The translations under genes and the position numbers were made by a program. A model generated the notes under the pieces. The model ran no database searches. It was not told the origin of the DNA and saw nothing but the letters and a program-made list of their open reading frames with translations. Shown here piece by piece: positions 7,443 to 16,246 of a DNA stretch of 64,000 bases (its first letter is position 1; every line of letters starts with the position of its first letter). Source of the DNA: Pararhodobacter oceanensis (GTDB taxonomy: Bacteria; Pseudomonadota; Alphaproteobacteria; Rhodobacterales; Rhodobacteraceae); NCBI RefSeq assembly GCF_003076755.1, contig NZ_QDKM01000002.1:124001-188000 (forward strand). The letters run 5' to 3'.

Positions 7443-10432
7443 GCCATCGTCTGTCCACCGGTGGCCGTCTGATCGACCGCAGCCGCAGCCTGGAATTCAC
7501 CTTTAACGGCAAATCCATGTCCGGTTATGAGGGCGATACGCTCTCCGCCGCGATGCTGGGTGCGGGGCAAGTGCTGGCCGGGCGCTCGTTCAAATACCAC
7601 CGTCCGCGCGGCGTCGTGGCCTCGGGTGCCGAAGAGCCTAACGCTCTGGTCGGTCTTGGTGAGGGCCAGCGCTATGAGCCGAACCAGCGCACCACCACCA
7701 CCGAGTTGTTCTCGGGCCTCAAGGCGACCAGCCAGAACCACTGGCCGAGCCTTGAGTTCGATGTCGGCGCGATCAACAGCAAGCTTTCGCGGTTCCTCCC
7801 CGCTGGCTTTTACTACAAAATGCTGATCCACCCGCGCGCTTTCTGGAAACATGTCTACGAGCCGATCGTGCGCCATTCTGCCGGACTTGGCCGCGCGCCT
7901 GACGCCGAGACCCGTGACGCCGACCGCTATGAGCATTTCTACGCGTTTTGCGATGTGCTGGTGGCCGGTGGCGGAGTTGCCGGACTGACCGCCGCCCGCG
8001 CTGCTGCGCGTGCGGGTAAACGCGTCATCGTGATGGAGCAAACCGCTCATTTCGGCGGCCGCGCGCCGGTTGATGGCGAGGTGATCGACGGCATGCCCGC
8101 CAGCGAGTGGGTGGACGGTGTGTTGGCTGAATTGCACGGGTTGGAGAATGTCACCGTGCTTGAGCGCACCATGGTCGCCGGTGTGCATGATCACGGCTAT
8201 ATCCTTGGCTACCAGCGCGTCGCCGACCACCAACCCGGTGCTGATAAGCCGCGCCACCGGCTCTGGCGGGTGCGTGTCGGTCAATTGATCACCGCGACGG
8301 GCGCGATCGAGCGGCCTTTGTCTTTTGCCGGAAATGATCTGCCGGGCGTGATGCTGGCCTCGGCGGTGCGCGATTACGTGGTCAACTGGGCGGTCGCGCC
8401 CGGCAAGCGCGTGGTCGTGGTCACCAATAATGACGACGCCTACCGCACCGCTTTGGCGCTGCATCAGGCGGGCGTGACGGTCACGGCAGTGATCGACGCG
8501 CGGTTCGAGGCGACGGGGGACTTGCCCGCGCAGGCCCGCGCCGTCGGTATCCGCGTCGCCGAGGGCATGGCGATCCGTCAGGTTCTGGGCAGCAAACGGG
8601 TCTCCGCTGTGGCGCTCTGCCGGTTTGACAGCGATGGCGGCGCGGTGGCGGAAACGCTGGAGTGCGACGCGATTGCGATGTCGGGCGGCTGGTCGCCGGT
8701 GGTGCATCTGTGGTCCCATTGCGGCGGCAAGCTGACTTGGGACGACGCCCGCGCCTTCTTCCGCCCCGATCCTGCGCGTCCGCCCTTGGGCCATGACGGG
8801 CAGGGCTTTGTCGCTGCGGTCGGCAGCGCCAACGGGATGATGGATATCGTCGAGGTTCTGAGCGACGCGCATCAGACAGCGCAGGGCACCGGCGAGGCCC
8901 CACAGGCCGAACCCGTGCCGGAAGCCGAGATGCTGCCGGTCTGGATGATGCCGAAACAAGCCTCTTATGAGCTGCGCGCGAAAATGTGGCTGGACCCGCA
9001 GAACGATGTGAAGGTCTCGGATGTGCAGCTCGCCGCGCAAGAGGGCTATGCCTCGGTCGAGCATACCAAGCGCTATACCACGCTGGGAATGGCGACGGAT
9101 CAGGGCAAGCTGAGCAACATCAACGGGCTTGCGATCCTCTCGGATGCGCTGGGCCAAGCGATCCCGCAGACCGGCACCACCACCTTCCGCCCGCCCTATA
9201 CGCCGATCTCTTTGGGCGTGATTGCCGGTGAGGCGGCGGGGCCGGTGTTTCAGCCGCTGCGCCGCACGCCGATGCATGCCTGGCATGAAGCGCAGGGCGT
9301 GTATTGGGAGCCGGTGGGCCTTTGGCGGCGACCCTATTGCTATCCGCAGGGCGAGGAAAGCCATGCGGATGCGGTGATCCGCGAGATCAACCAGACCCGC
9401 ACATCGGTGGGGCTGTTGGATGCCTCGACGCTGGGCAAACTCCTGATCAAAGGGCCGGACGCGGGGAAACTCGTGGATATGCTCTATACCAATATGATGA
9501 GCAACCTGAAGGTCGGCAAATGCCGCTACGGGTTGATGTGTAATGAGAACGGCTTCCTCTCGGATGACGGCGTGGTCGCGCGGCTCAGCGAGGACAGTTT
9601 CCTTTGCCATACGACCTCGGGCGGGGCCGACCGGATCCATGCGTGGATCGAGGATTGGCTGCAGTGCGAATGGTGGGATTGGCAGGCGCATGTGGTCAAT
9701 CTGACCGAGCAATTCGCCCAGATCGCGGTGGTCGGGCCGAATGCGCGCAAAGTGCTGGAGAAGATGGGCTCGGATATGGACCTGTCGCGCGAGGGGCTGG
9801 CGTTCATGGAATGGCGCGACGGCAAGATCGCGGATATTCGCGCGCGGGTGTTCCGGATCTCGTTCTCGGGTGAGCTGAGCTATGAAGTTGCGGTGCCGGC
9901 CTCGCAGGGGCAGGCGTTCTGGGATGCGGCGCTCAAGGCGGGCGCGGAGTTCGGGATCGCGCCCTACGGGACCGAAGCGCTGCATGTGATGCGGGCCGAG
10001 AAAGGGTTCATCATGATCGGTGACGAGACCGACGGCACGGTGATCCCGCAGGACCTGAACCTGAACTGGGCGATCTCGAAGAAGAAGGACGACTTCCTCG
10101 GCAAACGCGGCATGGAGCGGGTGCATATGGTGTCGCCGGACCGGTGGAAGCTGGTCGGGATCGAGACGCTGGACGGTTCGGTGATCGAGGATGGATCGCT
10201 GGCGCCTTTGCCGGGGGTCAATGAAAACGGCCAGCGGCGCACCCAGGGGCGGATCACCTCGAGCTATTATTCGCCGACGCTGGGCAAGGGGATCGCCATG
10301 GCTTTGGTGCACAACGGGCCCGAGCGGATGGGCGAAGAGATTGCCTTCCAAGGTAAGGACGGGGCGACGATCATGGCGCGGATTGTCGATCCGGTGTTCT
10401 ACGATAAAGCAGGGGAGAAACAGAATGTCTGA
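7439..10432 (+). CDS. soxA: Sarcosine oxidase subunit alpha
   Basis: A 997-residue subunit with an N-terminal 2Fe-2S-ferredoxin-like fold without the cluster ligands, a central NAD-binding pyridine-nucleotide oxidoreductase region (VAGGGVAGLTAARAAA near residue 175) and a C-terminal GcvT-like tetrahydrofolate-binding domain (from about residue 620). Together these form the known channelled route from sarcosine to 5,10-methylene-THF. Translation starts at ATG 7439 after GGAGGG and overlaps soxD. The end overlaps soxG. The length is normal for the family. Confidence 0.96.
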   Translation: MSHRLSTGGRLIDRSRSLEFTFNGKSMSGYEGDTLSAAMLGAGQVLAGRSFKYHRPRGVVASGAEEPNALVGLGEGQRYEPNQRTTTTELFSGLKATSQNHWPSLEFDVGAINSKLSRFLPAGFYYKMLIHPRAFWKHVYEPIVRHSAGLGRAPDAETRDADRYEHFYAFCDVLVAGGGVAGLTAARAAARAGKRVIVMEQTAHFGGRAPVDGEVIDGMPASEWVDGVLAELHGLENVTVLERTMVAGVHDHGYILGYQRVADHQPGADKPRHRLWRVRVGQLITATGAIERPLSFAGNDLPGVMLASAVRDYVVNWAVAPGKRVVVVTNNDDAYRTALALHQAGVTVTAVIDARFEATGDLPAQARAVGIRVAEGMAIRQVLGSKRVSAVALCRFDSDGGAVAETLECDAIAMSGGWSPVVHLWSHCGGKLTWDDARAFFRPDPARPPLGHDGQGFVAAVGSANGMMDIVEVLSDAHQTAQGTGEAPQAEPVPEAEMLPVWMMPKQASYELRAKMWLDPQNDVKVSDVQLAAQEGYASVEHTKRYTTLGMATDQGKLSNINGLAILSDALGQAIPQTGTTTFRPPYTPISLGVIAGEAAGPVFQPLRRTPMHAWHEAQGVYWEPVGLWRRPYCYPQGEESHADAVIREINQTRTSVGLLDASTLGKLLIKGPDAGKLVDMLYTNMMSNLKVGKCRYGLMCNENGFLSDDGVVARLSEDSFLCHTTSGGADRIHAWIEDWLQCEWWDWQAHVVNLTEQFAQIAVVGPNARKVLEKMGSDMDLSREGLAFMEWRDGKIADIRARVFRISFSGELSYEVAVPASQGQAFWDAALKAGAEFGIAPYGTEALHVMRAEKGFIMIGDETDGTVIPQDLNLNWAISKKKDDFLGKRGMERVHMVSPDRWKLVGIETLDGSVIEDGSLAPLPGVNENGQRRTQGRITSSYYSPTLGKGIAMALVHNGPERMGEEIAFQGKDGATIMARIVDPVFYDKAGEKQNV

Positions 10433-10988
10433 GGCTGTCAGCGCGCTGCCCCATGCGCAGTATTCGGGGCTGGTGGATCTGGCCGAGGCGGGGCTCACCG
10501 GAATGATCACCCTGCGTGGGGATTTGGCCTCGCCAGTGTTGGCCGAAGCGGTGCGTGCCGCGACCGGGGCTTCGGTGCCGGAGGTGCGGCGGATCGAGGC
10601 GGGCGAGAGCGGGCAGGCGGCGTGGATGTCGCCGGATGAGCTGCTGTTGATTGTGCCGTATGAAGGTGCCGCAGGGGTCGTGGAGGCGTTGGAAACCGCG
10701 CTGGCGGGGGAGTTTGCCACGGCGGCCGAGGTTTCGGATGCGCGGGCGTTTTTCCGCATCACCGGCCCGCAGGCGCGGGATGTTCTGGCCAAGGTTTGCC
10801 CCGTTGATTTCAGCGATTTCGCGGTCGGAGAGCTGCGGCGGACAAGGGCGGCGCAGGTGGCGGCGGCGGTTTGGCGGGAAGAGGGCGATGTCTGGTCGCT
10901 GGTCTGTTTCCGCTCGGTCGCGCAATATGTCTGGGACTTGCTGGCGACGGTATCGAAACCGGGGGGCGAGGTCGGGTTTTACCGCTGA
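10425..10988 (+). CDS. soxG: Sarcosine oxidase subunit gamma
   Basis: A 187-residue small subunit related to the folate-binding domain of GcvT, structural in the SoxBDAG complex. ATG 10425 follows GGGGAGAAACAGA and overlaps the end of soxA by eight bases. The sequence ITGPQARDVLAKVCPVDF matches the subunit's conserved core. No glyA, purU or fdh gene follows, unlike in some sarcosine operons. Confidence 0.92.
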   Translation: MSEAVSALPHAQYSGLVDLAEAGLTGMITLRGDLASPVLAEAVRAATGASVPEVRRIEAGESGQAAWMSPDELLLIVPYEGAAGVVEALETALAGEFATAAEVSDARAFFRITGPQARDVLAKVCPVDFSDFAVGELRRTRAAQVAAAVWREEGDVWSLVCFRSVAQYVWDLLATVSKPGGEVGFYR

Positions 10989-11129
10989 TCCTTCCCGTCC
11001 CGCACCGCTGTCCCGCGTGTGGGGCAGGGGGTGGATTGAGGAAAATCAACGGCTTAGCTTGTCGCGTTAACCTTTTGGAAACCCCTGCTTGCTGGTGACA
11101 GCGGGCGGGGGGTTTGCCATTATCAGCCG

Positions 11130-11960
11130 ATGAGAGATGAATTTCGACGCCTGATGACCTGTGCCCTTGCGGCATTCCTGCTGCTTACCTGCGGCGCTGC
11201 GAGCCATGCGCAGAGCCAGCTGATCTGCCGGATTGTCCTTGATGCAGAGAGCGGCGCGGTATTGCTGGAAGAGGGCGATTGCGCCGCGCGGGTGACGCCG
11301 GCCTCGACGTTTAAACTGCCGCTGGCGGTGGCGGGTTTTGACGCCGGACTGCTGGTCTCGCGCGATCAGCCGGTCATGCATTGGCAGGAGGGCGAGCTCG
11401 ATTGGGGCGGGGCAAGCTGTTGCGGGGCGGTCACGCCGGCGATCTGGATGCGCGACTCGGTGGTCTGGTACTCGCAGCGGTTGACCCGCGCGATGGGAGC
11501 CGAGAGGCTCACCCGCCTTGCCAGCGATTTCGGCTATGGCAATGCGGATTTCAGCGGCGATCCGGGGTTTGACAACGGGCTGGAGCGGGCGTGGATTGCC
11601 TCGTCTCTGCAGGTCTCGCCGCGCGAACAGGTGCGGTTTCTGGCGCGTCTGCTCGCAGGTGATCTGCCCGCGAGTGCCGAGGCGCAAGCGCAGGCGCGGG
11701 CGATTACCGTGCAGAGCGAGGCGGGCGGCTGGCGGATTTCGGGCAAAACCGGCGCCGCCTATCCGCGCCGCGCCGATCGCAGTTTTGACCGCGCGCGGGG
11801 CTATGGCTGGTTCGTCGGCTGGGCCGAGCGTGACGGGCGCCGTGTTGTGTTTGCGCATCTGAGGCAGGATAGGGCGCGACATGAAGGCTCGCCGGGGCAG
11901 CGCAGCCGTGATGCGTTTCTGGCGGATTGGCCGCAGGTGAGCGCGGGGTTCGGCGATTGA
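11130..11960 (+). CDS. Class D (OXA-type) beta-lactamase homologue
   Basis: A 276-residue exported protein with a signal peptide ending near ASHA-Q (cleavage about residue 27). All class D landmarks are present: STFK with Ser59 and Lys62 (the lysine that is carboxylated in active enzymes), SVV at 110-112, YGN at 136-138, KTG at 206-208 and the following GYGWFVGW. Family knowledge makes it a periplasmic serine beta-lactamase, but spectrum and activity cannot be read from sequence. It stands alone after soxG, with no mobile element or integron sign, so it looks like a resident chromosomal gene. Confidence 0.9.
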   Translation: MRDEFRRLMTCALAAFLLLTCGAASHAQSQLICRIVLDAESGAVLLEEGDCAARVTPASTFKLPLAVAGFDAGLLVSRDQPVMHWQEGELDWGGASCCGAVTPAIWMRDSVVWYSQRLTRAMGAERLTRLASDFGYGNADFSGDPGFDNGLERAWIASSLQVSPREQVRFLARLLAGDLPASAEAQAQARAITVQSEAGGWRISGKTGAAYPRRADRSFDRARGYGWFVGWAERDGRRVVFAHLRQDRARHEGSPGQRSRDAFLADWPQVSAGFGD

Positions 11961-12053
11961 CCGGGCTGGGGTGCTGATCGGGCTTGATTGCGGGCGGGGC
12001 GTGTCGGTTTGTGGGGCTTGTCGGGCAAGCGCGGCGCCACTAACTAGGCCCCT

Positions 12054-12725
12054 ATGACACGCCCCTTGCATCCCACCGCCCTCGTCACCGGCGCCAATCG
12101 CGGCATCGGCAAAGCCATCGCTGCGGCGCTCAAAGCCCGCGGCTGTCGCGTGACACTGGGCGCGCGCGACGAGGGCGGCGGACGCGCGGCGGCGGCGGAA
12201 CTGGGCGTCGGTTTCGCGCGTATCGACCTGAGCGATCCCGACAGCTATTTCACCGCCGTCACCGAGGCCGGGGGCTTTGACATTCTGGTCAATAACGCTG
12301 GCGTGCTGGGCGATGCCTCGCTGCTCTCGCCGCGGTCGGATTTCGACCAAGCGATGGAGGTGATGGTGCATGCGCCGCTGGATCTGGTGCGGCTGAATCT
12401 GCCGCATTGGCAGCGCTCGGGCTGGGGGCGGGTGGTCAATATGTCCTCGGGCTGGGGCGCGTTTTCCTCCGGGCTGGAGGGGCCGGGGGCCTACGGCGTG
12501 GCGAAAGCGGCGCTGAATGCGCTGACCGTGGCGCTGGTGCGCGACCTGCCCGAGGGCGTCAAGATCAACGCCTGCGATCCGGGCTGGGTGGCGACAAGGA
12601 TGGGCGGGGTGACGGCGCCGCGCTCTGTGCAGGAGGGGGCGGTTACGCCGGTCTGGCTGGCGCTCTTGCCCGATGACGGGCCGACCGGCGGGTTCTTTTT
12701 GGACCGGCAGCGGCGCGAGTGGTAG
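12054..12725 (+). CDS. Short-chain dehydrogenase/reductase
   Basis: A 223-residue classical SDR with the cofactor motif TGANRGIG (residues 12-19), the NNAG motif and the catalytic YGVAK (Y-x-x-x-K). An arginine in the cofactor region (GARDEG) favours NADP(H). Substrate unknown. It follows the beta-lactamase homologue by 93 bp on the same strand and is followed by a 791-bp repeat-rich gap. Confidence 0.85.
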   Translation: MTRPLHPTALVTGANRGIGKAIAAALKARGCRVTLGARDEGGGRAAAAELGVGFARIDLSDPDSYFTAVTEAGGFDILVNNAGVLGDASLLSPRSDFDQAMEVMVHAPLDLVRLNLPHWQRSGWGRVVNMSSGWGAFSSGLEGPGAYGVAKAALNALTVALVRDLPEGVKINACDPGWVATRMGGVTAPRSVQEGAVTPVWLALLPDDGPTGGFFLDRQRREW

Positions 12726-12793
12726 CGGGCGTTTGATCCCGAGGTTCGGCGGGTTGCACTTTAGCCCCTGTTAAGCCCGTGGCAACCACGGGC

Positions 12794-12913
12794 CGCGCCC
12801 GACCCTCCCCCGGGAGGGCGCGCTGGCGAGGTTGTCTAAGGCTCATCCGACATTGGTGCTTTGAACCTTGCGCGTCGTGGAAAGCGAGGGGCGCCCACCC
12901 AGGATCGGGCGCG
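12794..12913 (+). repeat. MITE-like element family M, copy 2a
   Basis: A 120-bp unit bounded by CGCGCCCGACCCT (12794-12806) and AGGATCGGGCGCG (12901-12913, one mismatch to a perfect inverted repeat). It is preceded by the palindrome CCCGTGG/CCACGGG. First of three head-to-tail copies within the 791-bp gap 12726-13516, which otherwise holds no gene I can support. Confidence 0.8.
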
Positions 12914-13017
12914 GCCCTTAACGCTTTGTTCCGCCACCTGTCGAAATGGCTGTTCCCAAGACCGAAACCCGTTCCGCGCAACCTCGCCCCACCGTCACGC
13001 CCGTGGCCCCCACGGGC

Positions 13018-13140
13018 CGCGCCCGACCCTCCCCACGGGAGGGCGCCTTGGCGATGTGCTGAGTGGCTCGAGCGGCGTTCGTGCTTTTTGAGCGCACCGC
13101 GTCGTGGAAAGCGAGCGGCGCCCACCCAGGGTCGGGCGCG
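13018..13140 (+). repeat. MITE-like element family M, copy 2b
   Basis: A 123-bp unit with perfect 13-bp terminal inverted repeats CGCGCCCGACCCT (13018-13030) and AGGGTCGGGCGCG (13128-13140). Sequence between copies 2a/2b and 2b/2c is also similar (both contain CCAAGACCGA followed by CCCGTTCCGC), so the whole block is an about 210-bp tandem repeat. Confidence 0.85.
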
Positions 13141-13229
13141 TCCCTTTGCGCTTCGTATTGTCTCCATTCGAAATGACTGGCCCCAAGACCGAGACCCGTT
13201 CCGCCGCCACGCCCGTGGTCCCCACGGGC

Positions 13230-13351
13230 CGCGCCCGACCCTCCCCAAGGGAGGGCGCCTTGGCGATAGCATTCAATGCCCGCCCGACATTGGTGCTTTT
13301 GAGCGCATAGCGTCGTGGAAAGCGGGCGGCGCCCTCCCAGGGTCGGGCGTG
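13230..13351 (+). repeat. MITE-like element family M, copy 2c
   Basis: A 122-bp unit with terminal repeats CGCGCCCGACCCT (13230-13242) and AGGGTCGGGCGTG (13339-13351, one mismatch). It is preceded by GCCCGTGG/CCACGGGC. Third copy of the tandem array. Confidence 0.8.
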
Positions 13352-13516
13352 GCCCTTAACGCTTTGATCGCGCGTGGCGGGGGCTCCGGCGCACCGTCGA
13401 GGATCATCCTCTTCCAACCCCTCCACCAGGGTTATTTCGTCAGGCTTGCATTATTACCTTGCTAGGTTCATAAAAATTAGGCTAAGAAAAATTGAGGCAA
13501 GGAAAAATCAGGCAAA

Positions 13517-14350
13517 ATGGCCGCCCAGCCCCCGCGCAGCAGAATGCCGCCGCTTACCGCGTTGCGGGCTTTTGAAGCCGCGGGTCGGCTGGGCGGCTTT
13601 ACGCCCGCCGCCCGCGAATTGGGCGTGACGCCGGGGGCGGTCACCGCGCATCTCAAAACTCTGGAATCGACCTTGGGCGTGGCCTTATTCACCCGCCATC
13701 CGCGCGGCGTCTCGCTGACCGAGGCGGGCGCGCGGGTGTTGCCCGAATTCACCGCCGCTTTCGAGGCGCTGACCGCGGCGGTGCAATCTCTCGAGGCCGA
13801 GGCGACACCGTCTCTGGTGCGGATCGCGACGACGCCGGATCTGGCGCAACTCTGGCTCTCGCCGCACCTGCCGGTGCTGCGTGATCAGGGTTTTGAGGTG
13901 ATGCCGGTGCCGGTCGCGGCGCCCGACGCGGCGCGCGGACAGGCGGATCTGGCGCTGTCGTTTCAGCCCGTGGCGGGCGCGGGCGTGCCGCTGATCGCGG
14001 TCGCCGCGCCGGGGATCAGCCAGAGCGATTGGGCACAGGCGCGGCGGTTGCAGCTGGCGGGTCCCTTGGGCGATTGGATGCGCTGGGCGCAGGCGGCGGG
14101 GGTGGCGGAGGCCACGCGCGGGCCGGTGATCGCGCAGGCGGCGCTGGCTTTGGAAGAGGCGGCGCATGGCGCGGGCGTGTTGGTGATCGCCGCACCTTTG
14201 GCGGCGGCGGCGCTGGCGCAGGGGCGCGTGGTGCAGGTCTCGCCGGTCACGGCGGGCAGTGGCATGGCGCTGCGGTTGGAGGCCTTACGTGAATTGGCGC
14301 AGGGAAGTGCCTCGGCGCGGGTGCTGGCGGCGTTGCGGGCGCAGATCTAG
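13517..14350 (+). CDS. LysR family transcriptional regulator (GcvA-like)
   Basis: A 277-residue regulator with an N-terminal winged helix-turn-helix (MPPLTALRAFEAAGRLGGF then TPAARELGVTPGAVTAHLKTLE) and a LysR-type substrate domain. The PLTALRAFE start and the HPRGVSLTEAG wing resemble GcvA-type members. ATG 13517 follows TCAGG. The 75 bases before it are strikingly AT-rich for this genome and probably hold the promoter. It converges on the alpha/beta hydrolase gene, and the two stop codons overlap inside one CTAG. Confidence 0.88.
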   Translation: MAAQPPRSRMPPLTALRAFEAAGRLGGFTPAARELGVTPGAVTAHLKTLESTLGVALFTRHPRGVSLTEAGARVLPEFTAAFEALTAAVQSLEAEATPSLVRIATTPDLAQLWLSPHLPVLRDQGFEVMPVPVAAPDAARGQADLALSFQPVAGAGVPLIAVAAPGISQSDWAQARRLQLAGPLGDWMRWAQAAGVAEATRGPVIAQAALALEEAAHGAGVLVIAAPLAAAALAQGRVVQVSPVTAGSGMALRLEALRELAQGSASARVLAALRAQI

Positions 14351-15225
14351 GGCGCGATGAGCCGTGGCCAGAGCGCGGCGTTGCGCGGGGCGAAGGCGTG
14401 GATATGGCCGACGGTCTTCAGGCCAAAATCCGCCGGATCAATCAGCCGTTGCTCCGGCGTCGCATTGGGGTGCCAGCTGGCCATTTTCCACACCGCTGCG
14501 GGCGGGATCATCACGTCGTCTTTCAGCGCCACCAGCGTCAGCTTGCCGGTGAACCCCGGGTCTTGCAGGCTACCAAGCGCCGGGTCTGCGGGCAGCGAGC
14601 CGCGGGTGACCAGCCAGCGACGCCATTGCCAGAACACGCCTTTCGGCAGGTCATTGCCCAGCCCCAGCCGGCGCCCGGGCAGATAGTCGAGCGCCCATGT
14701 GGAGAGCGGGCCGAGCAGATACCAGAGCGCCCAGACCGAGGCCTGGAATGGCCAGGGGTGGTCGGTGACATAGCCCTGTCCTCCGGCGACGGAGATGATC
14801 CGCGCGATGCCCTGGGTGCGCGGCTGGAAAGCCATCGCCATACCGCCGAGCGAATGGCCGATGACCCAGAGCGGTAGTTCGGGGTAGGCGTCGGTCAGCC
14901 AGTCGCGGGCGGCGGTGGCGTCATGGATGCCCCAGTCGGTCATCGTCGCCGTTGAACGGTAGGGCGCGCCCGAGGCGCCCGAATCGCGGTAGTCGTAGAG
15001 CAGCACGGCGGCCTGTTTCTCGGCGGCAAGCCAGCGCGCGAAGGGCAGGTAGAACCCAGCTTTCACCCCGGTGGCGCCGTGCAGCACCACCGCCAGTTTC
15101 GGCGCCGGAACCGCCACCAGCATCCCCGCCAGCGCCACGCCATCGGCGTCGATCTGCACCGTTTGCGCGGGAATTTCACCCGCCGGCGTGGCTTCATCTT
15201 GCCTTAAATACTCATCTTTCGACAT
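14347..15225 (-). CDS. Alpha/beta hydrolase
   Basis: Up to 292 residues, with the nucleophile elbow GHSLGG, a preceding LYDYRDSG strand and a C-terminal His (VGHIHAF). This is a serine alpha/beta hydrolase of unknown substrate. The annotated start at ATG 15225 makes residues 5-12 (EYLRQDEA) out of a dispersed intergenic element seen elsewhere in the window, so the true start may lie downstream, or the element has been recruited as coding sequence. The last bases overlap the convergent LysR gene. Confidence 0.82.
   Translation of the reverse strand: MSKDEYLRQDEATPAGEIPAQTVQIDADGVALAGMLVAVPAPKLAVVLHGATGVKAGFYLPFARWLAAEKQAAVLLYDYRDSGASGAPYRSTATMTDWGIHDATAARDWLTDAYPELPLWVIGHSLGGMAMAFQPRTQGIARIISVAGGQGYVTDHPWPFQASVWALWYLLGPLSTWALDYLPGRRLGLGNDLPKGVFWQWRRWLVTRGSLPADPALGSLQDPGFTGKLTLVALKDDVMIPPAAVWKMASWHPNATPEQRLIDPADFGLKTVGHIHAFAPRNAALWPRLIAP
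15192..15216 (-). repeat. Intergenic element family R, copy B, inside a coding start
   Basis: The complement GATGAGTATTTAAGGCAAGA followed by TGAAG matches the core of the other family R copies but lacks the C-run and the hairpin. It lies within the first 12 codons of the alpha/beta hydrolase frame. Confidence 0.6.
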
Positions 15226-15305
15226 CTCATCCCCGCCACCGCGCCGGTTTTGCGCCTGCCCGTTTCAACAGGCCGTTGTCAGGCCATTAACGGGCGGTAG
15301 TCTGC

Positions 15306-15337
15306 GGCGTCGCGCTATGGGGGTAAAGCGCGACGCC
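15306..15337 (-). terminator. Perfect 11-bp hairpin downstream of deoD
   Basis: GGCGTCGCGCT (15306-15316) and AGCGCGACGCC (15327-15337) are exact inverted repeats around a 10-base loop. It lies 26 bases after the deoD stop on the minus strand and upstream of the hydrolase start. There is no U-run, so it may act as an RNA-stabilising or partial termination hairpin. Confidence 0.5.
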
Positions 15338-15362
15338 GAGTGAGCCTGCCGGTGACCTGACG

Positions 15363-16070
15363 TCAGGGGAAGGCGGCGTGGAGGGCGATTTCGACCATAT
15401 CGCCGAAGGAGCGTTCGCGGTCTTCGGAGGGCAGCGCCTCTTTGGTTTGCAGGTGGTCCGAGATCGTCAGCACTGCCAGTCCGCGCACCCCGTGGCGGTG
15501 GCAGAGGTTGTAGAGCTCGGCGGCCTCCATCTCGACGCAGAGAATGCCGTGGCGGGTCATGATCTCGTTGAGATCGGGGCGTTCGTCATAGAAGACATCC
15601 GAGGAATAGATGCCGCCGACATGGGTGGGGATGCCCTTGGTCTTTGCGGCGGCATGGGCGGCCACCAGCAGATCGTAATCGGCGCAGGGGGCGAAATTGA
15701 GATCGCGGAAGATCCCGCGTGAGGGGGAGGTGAGCGTGGTCGCAGACATCGCCAGCACCACGTCGCGGATTTTGACCTGCGGTTGCATCGCCCCCGCCGA
15801 GCCGATGCGGATCAGGGTTTTGGCACCGTAGTCGCGGATCAACTCATTGGCGTAGATCGAAAACGACGCCATGCCCATGCCCGAGCCATGGATCGTCACC
15901 GGATTGCCGCGCCAAGTGCCGGTGAAGCCGAGCATGCCGCGGACCTCATTGATGCAAGTCGGGTTGTCGAGGAAAGTCTCGGCGGCCCAACGCGCGCGGT
16001 AGGGATCGCCGGGCATGAGCACGGTGGGGGCGATATCGCCGGATTTGGCGCCGATATGGACGGTGGGCAT
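15363..16070 (-). CDS. deoD: Purine-nucleoside phosphorylase, DeoD type
   Basis: A 235-residue enzyme that phosphorolyses purine (deoxy)nucleosides to base and (deoxy)ribose-1-phosphate in salvage. Family motifs are present: MPGDPYRA near the N-terminus, [16 protein letters not shown] for ribose binding and the catalytic-loop SDH in ISDHLQT. Length fits the hexameric DeoD group. It is a single minus-strand gene, divergent from the ECF sigma operon. Confidence 0.95.
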   Translation of the reverse strand: MPTVHIGAKSGDIAPTVLMPGDPYRARWAAETFLDNPTCINEVRGMLGFTGTWRGNPVTIHGSGMGMASFSIYANELIRDYGAKTLIRIGSAGAMQPQVKIRDVVLAMSATTLTSPSRGIFRDLNFAPCADYDLLVAAHAAAKTKGIPTHVGGIYSSDVFYDERPDLNEIMTRHGILCVEMEAAELYNLCHRHGVRGLAVLTISDHLQTKEALPSEDRERSFGDMVEIALHAAFP

Positions 16071-16149
16071 GCTGGGGGCTCCTGATTTTTGCTTTCGGGC
16101 AAACTATCAGGTTCGCGGCGCAAGGGAAGGCTTTGGGCGTATTGGGTGA

Positions 16150-16246
16150 GGGAGGGGCGGGGGGCTGCTTGCCCCCCGCACCCCCTCGCCCAGGGGGCGC
16201 ACGCGCCCCCTAGGAACCCCCGTGAGTATTTATCGCAAGATGAAGC
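16150..16246 (+). repeat. Intergenic element family R, copy C, with two hairpins
   Basis: The core CCCCCGTGAGTATTTATCGC followed by AAGATGAAG lies at 16217-16243. It is preceded by two G/C hairpins, GCGGGGGGC/GCCCCCCGC and AGGGGGCGC/GCGCCCCCT. It occupies the gap between deoD and the ECF sigma operon (16071-16351) and may double as a transcription barrier. Confidence 0.7.

Noticed and set aside
7358-10792. 1144-codon open frame antisense to soxA/soxG
   Set aside because: It mirrors the codon bias of the conserved sox genes, is His/Arg-rich and has no recognisable domain; typical high-GC shadow frame.
12779-13465. 228-codon plus-strand frame through the repeat array
   Set aside because: It consists of translated copies of the family M element and has no independent protein signature.
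12726-13516. CRISPR array
   Set aside because: The repeats are about 120 bp elements with inverted ends at about 210-bp spacing, not short direct repeats with unique spacers; no cas genes are present.
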